Part shown: piece by piece, positions 12,342 to 22,203 of the stretch
How the letters are laid out: each line of letters starts with the position of its first letter
Numbering within the stretch: position 1 is the first letter of the stretch
Assembly: GCA_015179025.1 (NCBI GenBank)
Contig: WHUX01000058.1
Span: 186,001 to 250,000 of the forward strand
DNA: 64,000 nt
From: Terfezia claveryi
Lineage: Eukaryota > Ascomycota > Pezizomycetes > Pezizales > Pezizaceae
Direction of reading: 5' to 3'
Made by a program: the position numbers and the translations under genes
The notes under the pieces: generated by a model
What the model saw: the letters and a program-made list of their open reading frames with translations, nothing else
What the model was told of the DNA's origin: nothing
Database searches by the model: none

Positions 12342-12827
12342 ATGAGAAGAAACCTCACAGTCGCTATTGCTTTATTTCTAGAAGCACTCCTATTTTTTGT
12401 GGAATGGCAAGACTCGCCCGTCGGAAAACCTGTTGCACTTGAAGCTAGATTTTGCTAGACCCAGAGGACTTTAAACTTGATGCTCTTTCTACAAGAGAAA
12501 TGTGCAACACCAACTCCTGTACCTGTCATGAAGACGATTGACTGAGAGGATATTGATGGACTTGCTGTGGCCAGGGTACCTATCCCGGATAACTATCACG
12601 GCTTCAGTCATAATAACCCAGACCAAAATAAGGTTTACCACAGTGAACGACCTCCTGTGAGCGTTGGCAATGGTGTTCAGGTAGCGTATGTCAACGATGG
12701 GAATTCGACCTGGATGCTCTTAGTTTTGTGTTTGAATGGAAGAGCTTCCGGGTTCTCGGTTTTTTTTGATCCTGCGAACGGAATCACACAAGCAACTTTA
12801 AGGGTCAGCGAATTGTTTGTTTCTTGA
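12342..12827 (+). pseudogene. decayed secreted-protein relic
   Basis: Seen: ATG at 12342 opens a hydrophobic leader (NLTVAIALFLEALLFF) that runs into a stop within 40 codons. Further on, another frame reads 'IDGLAVARVPIPDNYHGFSH' and continues open to 12827. An in-frame TGA interrupts 'MKTID-EDIDG'. Known from memory: fungal secreted proteins often carry a pattern like 'DFDDL...IPxxYHGFxxxNF'. Inferred: a decayed copy with stops and frame shifts. No intact product is expected. Confidence 0.35.
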
Positions 12828-14045
12828 TTGCAAGTGACCTGAAGTATATATACCCTACCTAAGTTTACTTGGAAATAAGCTCTAATCAGGGTAGATAGGC
12901 AGTTTGTTCAGATCGTTGCGCCTTTACTGGCTCAAGCACAGCCGTTGGCTTCTTCATTGAATTTCTTGCTGTACCAGATGTAACGGGCTCAAGGCTTCTA
13001 TTCTGGATATGTTGATATCGTGATTGATGGCCCACGTCCGGCGCATGGACATTTCCCTAATCTCAGCTCGAAGATTTTGAATATGTGCGTAATCTGTGGC
13101 CAGCCACGTGCTGCCAGAGCCAGGTTCTTTCCTGCTGCAGCAATATGGGCTTTTGTAGGCGGAACATCAAAATTTACTGACGGATCCAAAGATACTGACT
13201 GATTAGCATATTAGTTGTCAAATGAAGACATAAAAACCTCTGTTTTATTACCCGGGACCATAACAACCATACATTTTTCTTTCCAAACAGCCAGCTTCAT
13301 ACTCTATTAAGCCAGACTACTCTATTACTAGACCCCCTTCAGACTCTAGCTCATTCAAAACTGGCAGTAACCAGACTACCTGGGTCACAACCTCTCGTAC
13401 CGATACTATGGCTTCGAACTGGTCACGAGGTACACTTCTACACAGTACTATCTCGATGTAAGAATGTCATTGGGCAGCTAGAGTCATTTTTATACCAAAT
13501 ATATTCTTGAATCTAGCGGAGAAGTGCCCACAATTTCATATTTTAGGCGGTCGTACAGTACCATATTCGTATATCAAATAAGTTCTTATATCGGACATGT
13601 AATCCTTGGTGGAATCGTGGTCGGTTACAGACGCAAATTCCTCCAGATTCTAGGGATCATTCTGTCAGACCACCTCTCCGTATTCAACGTAAAACTTGGG
13701 CGAAATCGTATCGATGAGCGACAGTCGTCTGCAGTTTGGGGATGCATGACGTTTATTGCGGAGGTATGTATGTACTCATTTGTAGAGATGTCTCGTGGCT
13801 AATTATTAATGGAAGTGACAGGACCGAGTACACTCCGTGATGAGATGTTGATTCAGCGAATACGGTCGTTTAATGTGTCAGGTCGTGACAATGAGCTCGC
13901 GAAGCACAGTGTGTTTATCTAGACATTAGTATGAGAATCCACGTGACTGTATTAATCATGCTGCCGTCTTGGCGCCTCCTTTCCTGCTTAAATCCCCTCA
14001 ACTCCCCATTTCCTTGTTCAACACATCACCACCACCACCCTACCC
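12828..14045. other. intergenic with transposon-end motifs
   Basis: GCCAGACTA at 13310 and AACCAGACTA at 13369 match the recurrent element end. A 92-codon frame at 13524-13802 has no ATG at its start and I do not trust it. Confidence 0.4.
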
Positions 14046-15343
14046 ATGGCGAACTTCACAACCGACGACTACTTTTCGGGAACGCCTCCAGACAAATGGC
14101 AGTTGGGCAGATTTGCTGACTATTGCTATCAGTTGCCTGGCTTTCCAGGCAAGGGGCAACGGAAGCGGCTTGCTCAAAAACTTTGGGTAAACCAATTACA
14201 GAGGCTGAGTGAGAACAGCGAGCACGCGCGGAGGCTGCTCCAAGTAAGTAAGTACCCCCTCCTGGGTCACTCCACCACAGCTCTTGCTCGCAACTCGATC
14301 AATCTGTGCTGCGGTGACCTAAGACACACATCATCACAGTTCTTGCGCGGTATCCGCTCACACTGTCTGCTGTGTAAACTGCTAACCACTTGTCACTTGA
14401 TTTCTATTCCGATCACACTGCTCTGCAGTTCTTGCTCGGATTGACTTCATGGCCCTGTGGTTTTGCCGAGAGTCCGCCGCTGAGGGCGCCCCGCACTGCG
14501 TGTCCGTGTACTCTGCGAGTGCGCGCCGCACATGTGCGTGACTGACAATTTTCTAGGGCCTCAAGAAAGAAGTTCACGTCCACAACAATATCACCATCAC
14601 CGGAGATAACAATCCGATCATCACAAATGTAAATGTGCACCAAGATTATTTACAGCGCGGCCGACCAAGCTCTTCTCAGGCTCCCCCACCTTACTCTGCC
14701 TCCAAGGTAAGTAATGTTGCCCCATACATATCCATACGTCCATGTCTAATTTATTTTATCACAGGATTCCCATGAACACCCCCGCAAGCAACCCTGCAAG
14801 CGAAATCGGAGTCAAGCAACAAATGAGGGTAGCGACGTAAGTTTCTTCCGGCCTACCATGTATGGGGCGATCTAACACTTTTTAGTCAGCCTCTGCTTCT
14901 TCTACAAGACCAGATTCCCACAAACCCAAAAGGAATCGCATGGAAGTAAGTAGTATGGCAGTCTTCAAACGACCTTATTCACTGACTCTAGTAAGGCGAA
15001 ATACGTCTCTCCTCCGACCCGACTCCAATCACGCTTCCAGCTTAAACCAGAGGTGCAGCCTGTCCGACAGCGGCTCTTGAAGCTGAAAGACACCTTAATT
15101 ACACAATCCCATAGCACATCGACCAAGAGCATTGAGGAGACCCTTTCTCATCTGTATGAGGTTCGTTCTACAATTGATCGGTTAATTGGGGATCTTGAAC
15201 AGACCCGCAAGTCGTTTCCGAATCTTTGCTCTGAAGTTCATCAATGTCTTGATGGGATTGCCAATGATCCGTTGTTAGTAAATGATGATTATTTATTGAC
15301 AGAAAAGGACGATACAAGTGAAGCTGAAACAGTTGTGGTTTGA
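14046..15343 (+). CDS. five-exon hypothetical protein with Asn/Gly motif
   Basis: Seen: exons 14046-14243, 14557-14706, 14765-14836, 14886-14945 and 14996-15343. All junctions are phase 0, donors are GTAAGT or similar, and the product is about 275 residues. Exon 1 (MANFTTDDYFSGTPPDKW..) is a compact, possibly helical domain. Exon 2 carries NNITITGDNNPIITNVNV, then a Ser/Pro linker. Exons 3-4 are basic and disordered; exon 5 is helical (VRQRLLKLKD..DRLIGDLEQT) and ends acidic. The exon 5 acceptor needs care: the first AG (14990-14991) would put TAA in frame, so I use the AG four bases on (14994-14995). Intron 1 is long (313 nt). No family recognised. Confidence 0.7.
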
Positions 15344-16468
15344 TGCTTGGGATCTCTTCTGATTTTATGTCCCCATTGACGGTGTTACTACCTTGTCCGA
15401 TTGTCTTTATCCACCTCTCCCTGCTATATAACGCTGTTCGAATATGAGATATCAAGTGTCCGTTTAAGGTATTCGCTTATTGGTCAGTTTAATATTACAT
15501 TTTCATGTCTCCAATACCTGGCGCCGTATATCTAAATAAAACTGTGTCACATCTTTTTCCAGGACAACTTTGATCAACAGTCAATCACTATGCCGTTCCT
15601 ATCAAGATACCTTTAACAGGGCACAACTTCATCATTCCCTCACAGGTTGTGCGAGGCACTTTCAACTCTTCCTAGGCGTAGGCAGTCTGTAATGACATCC
15701 CTTGACCTAGCAATGTATCTAATGTTGAAGCTGAAGGTGATATACGTGTGTTTTCCCCCGCCTGTGATGCTGTTACCTCATAATCACATTCTAACAACAC
15801 AACCCACCAACCTACCTACCTCACCATCCTCTCCTCCCACTTTGAAAACTTCCTCGTCCAGCCCATTCTCCCTAGCAGTTATTCCATGCTCATTATCTTT
15901 CACCTGTAGTACATTGAGGTTAATTCGACGGAGATAGGTATTGTGGAGGTGCCGATGGAATTTTTTTTCCAAGGAGTTCTTTGGTTGGTTAGGGGAAAGG
16001 TCAGACGGTTGTGGGAGGCGTCCTAAAGCTTCCCCCCACACCACCTGCAATAGGTAGGGTGTTTTTCAGGGTAACACGATGTTTTTGCAGGGAATCATAT
16101 AATCCTACGCGCAATCAATCGACAACTTTCTCAAAGTAGAGAAGGTTCAACTGCACCCACCTCCCCCCCACACACACCCCAAAGTTGTGACGTGGTGGGT
16201 TCACTCCTAATATGGTAGGTACAGAAGATTTTTTTTGTAAATATCTGGTCTTTGAGGATTATAGTGAAGGAGATGTACATAGGAAGCTGAGTGTGAGAAA
16301 TAAGGCGGGAATATATATTTTAGTCAATGCTAATTTATTCAGATTTAGTGCTAGTCACCCCAACTACGTACATCATATAGACCCGCCAAAACAACCCAAA
16401 AAAAAAAAATAAAAATAAAAATAAAAAACAGGTAATCTTAAAATCAATAGGATCAAAAAGAAAATCAA
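15344..16468. other. intergenic with A-rich tail-like run
   Basis: No gene seen. 16399-16428 is A-rich with AAAAAT units (poly-A-tail-like on the plus strand), possibly the 3' tail of a short retroelement whose body I cannot define. A TTCAGGGTAAC motif lies at 16065. Confidence 0.4.
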
Positions 16469-17512
16469 CTACTCTCTTCGTCTGTCAGGATCATACAGTT
16501 CCACTGGGAGCCATTTTCCGCGAAACTTGATGCGAGCACCCAATCTCACAAACTCAAAGGAAGTATAAATAACCACCGAGCTGGTATTTTTCCCCTCGCG
16601 TCTCGCCCTCGCCAGGAGCCAGCGCGCTCCCAATATACCTTGCATTCCTGTGACTTTCGCATCTCGTATTATGTCTGCCATGGGTCTCTGGCAGGGGATA
16701 CCGTGCACCACAATTGCGGTCGCTCCACTTGTCGTGGGTGTTTTGGCTGGTGCTGCTGCCTTTTTTGCTTGTCGTTTGGCAGCCTTTTTCGTGGTGACTG
16801 GAGGTGCCACTGGGACCATGTCCTCTACTTCCTTCTTATAACCAGATTGGTCCTCGTATGGAGACCCAGTTGGCATCTCCTTTTCCTTCTCCATTTCCTT
16901 TCTCTGCTTCCTCATTGCCTTGCCAAACTCTCCAAACGTTGCCCTTTCTTTCTCCATCGACTCCCTGTTCATTTCCTCGTTCCTCGCACAGAGTTCAGCA
17001 AACTTATCATCCAAACTCAGGTATTTTCCCTTCCAGTAGTCTGCCTCTTCATCTAGTGCGAGGGTATACCCATCTGGGTCCGTCATTCTCTCCCTCTGCG
17101 GGTATTTGACCACTGACGCCAGCTGAGCCTGGAGTCCCTCTGCCCTCCTGGTCAGCTCAGCTTCTGACTTGAGTCGTTTCTCCTCCAATTCCTGCTCCCT
17201 CTCTTTCATTCTCCTGCCCAATTCCTCCTTATACTGCGCCCACACCTCTGTATCCTCATACTCCATCCTGATCAAGTTGTTTGCCTTTCCCAACTCCGCT
17301 TTCGAGATAGTTGCCCCACCTTCCTCATTCTCTATCTCCTGTTTAACCTCCTCAGCTTCCATCCCCTCCATCTCTACCGACAACTCGTCCATCTTCTTAG
17401 TTGAAGCTGTCGTGTATGGTGTTGGTAGCTGCGGCTGTAGTGTAGGAATGGGGCCCTTGGCCTCACGAGCATTCGGTATTTTCTCGTCCAATCGAGCGCT
17501 GATTCCGTCCAT
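16469..17512 (-). mobile_element. Tad-like LINE ORF1 (gag-like) copy
   Basis: Seen: one uninterrupted 347-codon frame with ATG at 17512. Residues ~90-220 are a charged coiled coil (EELGRRMKEREQELEEKRLK..). A Lys/Ala-rich linker (KKAAKRQAKKAAAPAKT) follows, then a C-terminal block (ATAIVVHGIPCQRPMADIIR..GARWLLARARREGKNTSSV..) typical of ORF1 proteins of fungal non-LTR retrotransposons. Known: such ORF1 proteins bind element RNA. The frame stops right after that block; I see no CCHC knuckles and no reverse transcriptase frame downstream, so the element is 3' truncated. The intact ORF suggests a fairly young copy. It may be the same family as the RNase H fragment at 58695. Confidence 0.7.
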
Positions 17513-20118
17513 AATTAAAGTATCTTCCTGCCGTTGGTATTGGAGTTGTGCTCAAGAGCTTCCGCGAGCGAGGAAGAAGATGCAGAGAAGGTATAAAATG
17601 GAGTTCCAGTAGAAGATGAGGCGCAGGAGAAGGTGGATGGGTTAGGAAGAATTACGTTGAAACGTCACTGCCTCTGATTGGTCCTGTAAGAATAACGAGG
17701 ATATGAGTATGTGGAATAGCGGAATATTGATATATTCGATAAAGGAAGGCTAGTATCCTAATTGCTATAGTTTCGAGGCTATGCTAGAATAGTTTTATAG
17801 AACGGAATTCTAAAATACATGCAAAATAATCAGTGCTTATATGCTTCGTCCGTAAACACTTTTGGCCCTTTTGGGCTTCCCTGTTATTTTCTCCAATATT
17901 TCTTTTGCCCCCTTTAGGCTGACCGGCGACACTCACGTGAATATTGTCACGTGAATATGTGAGCCCAACAACCTGTAGAGTAGCCGCATGTGCGTGTTGT
18001 CAATTGGAATATGCAGTCTGGTGGTGATAGAAAGCCAGGTTGCAATCATCGGGACCCTAGCCAATGAAGTGGAGTTGTCATACTCGTTCGCATCGCCTTG
18101 GACGTGGCCAGAGCTTGAAGCTGGAGGATGTGTGTGGGAGGTGCTCTATGTGTGAGTCATCACTGCTGTCGGGTGGCAGTGCCTTTGGTCTTGAGCGGAA
18201 TGGAAGGTTCTTGTAGGCGTATCCCATGTTCGCGACTTTCTCGAGATATACGATACAATGTAGACAGCACAATTAGGCTCTGTAGATGTACGTTGCGAAA
18301 GTGTGACGGATTGAGATCCATATTAGCTGTAGTATAGTAGTAGAGGGGGAATTGTTGTAGAGTACTACAGGTACAAGTGCGTAGGCCCAAACGACTGGTT
18401 TCCTTGATATGGACCGCGGTCGGGGGAGATTATGCGTTCCCAGCGCGGAAAGTCAGAAGGAGCTGAAAATGCCGCTAGAGGAGGTGGCATAAATGAAGAT
18501 AGAACTCCAACACGTTATAGAGGCAGTGCCCTGAGTTGAAGTACCCCCAAGTTTTGCCATTCAGCCATTTTGTATTTGAACATGTATGTATATAGGTAGA
18601 TGCTAGGTAAAGTGCCGCCTAGTGGTCATGGGCTCATTAGCGGATATTCGGCATATCGGGGAGAGTCATCGGGGAGGACATTTTGGAAGGGGTGGTAATA
18701 TTGCGCTGATTTTGGCTATGCCAGGCCAACTCACCATTATGCTTCAGGGATTGATGGTTCATCCTACATCCTTGAGGCTCCAATGGTATACATGAAGGGA
18801 CGTGAGGGCGCCGCAGGCTGAGTCTCAGAGGGGTTGAGGTGCTGCGGGTTATGTGCGCTGGTTGAGATAGCCGGCAGCTTGTGCCGAAGCACGTGATTTG
18901 ACTGAGGGTAATGGTTCAAAAGTAGGCCTGCCAAGACTGCAGTATGTAGGTACCCTCTGGTTACCGGTACCACGTTCCTCAGCCTCAGCCCTGATCAAAC
19001 GGTTAAGGAGGGGCTAGTGCAAGCCAGACTAATCAAACGGGCGCAAGTCGAAAATCTAGTCTGTCGAAAGCCACCTATTCGGCATGGCTCCGTCAAGCAA
19101 CAGGGCACCCTTCATCTATTCCGAGCTTCTAGAACGACATGTAGTTAACGCATAGGAGGAAAGCGAAGCCATCGATACCCCAGTGCATACTCAAGATAAG
19201 AATACATCTGTTATAAGCATATGAGGGTGTTCTCCCACATACAAAATAAGGGCATTTCCATTGCTCTTATTTTCCACCTCAGGTGTGGGAATACTACTAA
19301 GCCATATTGGGCAGGCTTAGCCAGACTAATTAGGTAGTGATTGCTAAATTGGGTAAGCTTATCAATCAGAATACTTTCAACCAAGGCTAAGACCAATGGA
19401 ATGAACTCCGTTGTCACTTATTACTTCACCATTACCTGTGTAAGTGCTCATATAAGAAACGTAGAAAGCTCGGTATTAGATTTGTCTACTGGGATATGAA
19501 AATCTGCATAAAGCTCAAGGGTAATAACTGTTTTGTGAGTTATGTCACTGCCCCTTACGCCCCCTGTTTCGTGGCAATTAGGGGGAGAGACAACTCTTAT
19601 ATCGATATCTTCACTATGTCCATCACCGTCCCGCATTAGTCGGGACCCCACCTGTATCCATGTACTGTTAGTTGCCGTTCGGCAAATTGTGGCTTAGCGG
19701 AATTGATACTTACATCGCTTCCGTCTCCCATGTTTGAGTATTCCAGATAAATGTGCTACATACAGTGCCGCCCCTACATCTGGTGTTTATTAGAAATCTA
19801 CTGATCTTCTCGGCTCCCGGACAACCTCTAGCCGGGTAAGCTGAATAGCCTTAGGACCTTGCTGGCTGGATGTTGATTCTAGAACAGCTAATGCAAGATT
19901 CAATCATGGGTCAATGTATATGGTGTCTATTCATCCTCCGGGCTCGATTTTTGTGAGAGAGTCTAGAGAGCCGAGTCATAGATGCCCCCCCAAATTTTGT
20001 AGGTGTGATTTCATCATGTATCTGGTATAGTAGATACAACGCTGAATAAAGAACGCAAGGAAATTCAAAGTGGGAGTAAAGTACAAAATGAGATTAGACA
20101 TTTCGCAGAAGGGCCGCC
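17513..20118. other. intergenic, repeat footprints only
   Basis: No coding-like frame. It contains a lone transposon end at 19002-19031 (listed separately) and partial copies of the motif near 19057 and 19319. Confidence 0.45.
19002..19031 (-). repeat. solo terminal inverted repeat of the MITE family
   Basis: The 30 bases read on the minus strand are identical to the first 30 bases of the 134-bp element at 55818 (TAGTCTGGCTTGCACTAGCC and onward through CCTCCTTAAC). No partner end is close by, so this is a truncated copy. Confidence 0.75.
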
Positions 20119-20300
20119 AACATGTGTAGTCAACATAAAATTTTAAACATATCAGCACTGACGAACATGAATTGTACTTGATAATAAATAAAATACATCA
20201 ATGCTAGTGATATCATGAATTGTAGTCAATATAAAATAAAATACATCAGTGCTTGTGAATATTGCGAATATGAATTAATTGTACTCAACAATGAAATATC
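20119..20300. repeat. imperfect tandem repeat, ~47-54 bp unit, about 4 copies
   Basis: Units begin with CATG.ATTGTA or similar near 20119, 20167, 20214 and 20269, each containing an AAATAAAATACATCA-like core followed by GTGCTTGTGA or a variant. The copies are diverged and AT-rich. Confidence 0.6.
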
Positions 20301-20868
20301 ACTATAGGAATTCTATCATAAATGTAAGTCTAGGTGGAAAATTGATACAGAATGCGGAAGACATATTTCATGAACTAAGTGCAGGACGGCGAGCAGCTTC
20401 CCGGAGTCTGATATATTGCTGCACAATATCAGGCCATGCACACTCAGAAGTAGAAATATTAAATCCCTTCCGAATTCGGATATTAGGTGCATCTAAGGAG
20501 TCTGAAATGCATAGTAGCTCACTGATTGGATATTGTCAATCCAAAAATGCAATGTGGTTAATAAAGCATGGCAGTTTGGATGAAGTTTTTGCACGACGAG
20601 ACAATAGAGTCATCGGTCATCTGTACCACATGTATCTTGTCGAGGGAGGGATATACACTAACAATATCTCCGATTACAAAAACCTCAATTGTACAGTGTG
20701 TTGCGCTTCACCATATTTTGATGAGCCTTAGTGGTATTTGAATGAACACGTTGGAGAAGATCTTCGCAGTTGTGGAGAGGTTATGGAGCTTCTCTGTCAG
20801 ACTCCGAGTCTTCAGAGTCCAGTAGAGGTTGAGAGAAATCTCTATCGAACTCTTCATTTTCCACCGGT
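20291..20868 (+). pseudogene. possible interrupted gene, unknown
   Basis: Seen: from ATG 20291 a frame runs to TAG at about 20731 (product ~146 residues, with SLIYCCTISGHAHSEVEIL and KNAMWLIKHGSLDEVFARRD). The same frame continues in protein-like fashion past the TAG (WYLNEHVGEDLRSCGEVMEL..) to a GTGAGC near 20868. Inferred: one ORF broken by a single stop, or a chance frame. The pattern is faintly ankyrin-like but I cannot support a family. Confidence 0.3.
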
Positions 20869-22115
20869 GAGCCTACCTTAAATGGCCGGCATATGTATCA
20901 GGTGGCAGGTCGCCAGAGTCCGCAACCCTACTCTAAGTATTCGGTGGATAGTCATGTGTCTAGTTTAGGGTAATGAGCTCACCCGATAGCCACATCATCT
21001 AAATTATCAAAATACTGTAAACAATCATTTTTCTCATACTCGCGGCTGGCCCGGCCATTCCGTATTCTCCCGCGGGGCCCGGGCCAGCCAGGAGATGGGT
21101 GGTCCCCTCGCGAGTGGCCCGGGCCTCTCGCGAGTTTAATTTTCTCGCGGGGGGGCCAGAACATATCCGCGATGATATAGAGGATCGTATTTGTAGATTC
21201 AATGAACCCCGGTAAATACTCCTGTAGATACTCCCTTTTAGGCCAAACCGTTGTGGTTTTGTACTCAGTTCTTTGGGCTCGAGCCACCACTCCTCCAAGT
21301 TCTGTAATCTCCCTTGTTCTTTCACTTATGTGCTGTGGTCAGGTTTAAGTGCAGCTCTATCACGGTTATCATAACAGAATATATCACATTCACATCTTTC
21401 CATGCCAAATCAGCTTTCCCCCAGCCCTCACAGCAGACACATGCTCACGCCCAATGCATGCGAAAGAAAAGACCTCGCAATCGCAGCTAGATTGGAGGTG
21501 TACGAGTACGAGGTTTTGAGTATGTGGAATGGTGGGAATATTGATATATTTAAAGTATGAAAGCTTGTGTTTTGATCGCTAGAATCTATATACGCAGCCC
21601 CCCCTACTACCTATCCAGCTGTTCATCAGCGAGAAGTGACAAAGGTAACGAGCTTCACTGGTATTCCTTGCTCCCTTTATTGTGTTTTGTATTAGGTTGT
21701 CAACTAATGCTATGTATTCCACCAACCAACGCCTCCGCCGCTGTTGTTTTGGCGTTGGCATATACATAGTTGTGCTGGACAATATAGACTTCCAAGAACG
21801 AACCCAAGAACGAACTCAATGAAACACTCGATAAAAGACTCCGCAGTAAAATTAGGGACACAGCAGGTTATTCAAGCCCACGCTTAAGTCAAAAGAACAG
21901 ATTCAGATGGTATAGAATATGCTACAAGCCAAGTACTGTGTCAGAGGCTCTGGGAAGGATTGTTCAGGTAAGAGTCGGGCTACACCTATTTTATCTGTGA
22001 ATTATAGCTAAGCTTCAATTCAGACCAACCCGGGTATCAACCCAGGCACCCCAGTGCGGTAAAAAGTTCGACTCGCAAGGGTGGTTTCGATCGTTGTGTG
22101 TTCACATGTGCGTAG
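20869..22115. other. intergenic with GC-rich island
   Basis: AT-rich sequence interrupted by a GC-rich island at about 21045-21165 that contains a palindrome (listed). A minus-strand frame across it (20979-21325) has no recognisable domain. Confidence 0.4.
21107..21134. repeat. 28-bp GC-rich palindrome
   Basis: CTCGCGAG at 21107 and again at 21127 (itself self-complementary) flank GGCCCGGGCC. The whole 28 bp is its own reverse complement except for one mismatched pair of positions (21115/21126). Confidence 0.75.
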
Positions 22116-22203
22116 ATACAATACCCCGGCGAAAGTATTTGCGGCCCCTCCCCTGCAAAAATATATGGGAGGGGTCGCAAATACTTTCGCCAGGGTACAG
22201 TAT
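22116..22203. repeat. near-perfect inverted repeat, 37-bp arms, 14-bp loop
   Basis: Arms are 22116-22152 and 22167-22203. The inner 30 bp of each (from ACCCCGGCGAAAGTATTTGC) match at 28 of 30 positions and the pairing continues outward with two mismatches. The loop is CTGCAAAAATATAT. A transcript would fold into a long hairpin. It could be a small MITE, a terminator-like structure or a small-RNA precursor. Confidence 0.8.

Noticed and set aside
16640..17612. Plus-strand frames across the LINE ORF1
   Set aside because: Shadows of the minus-strand ORF1, which has recognisable features.
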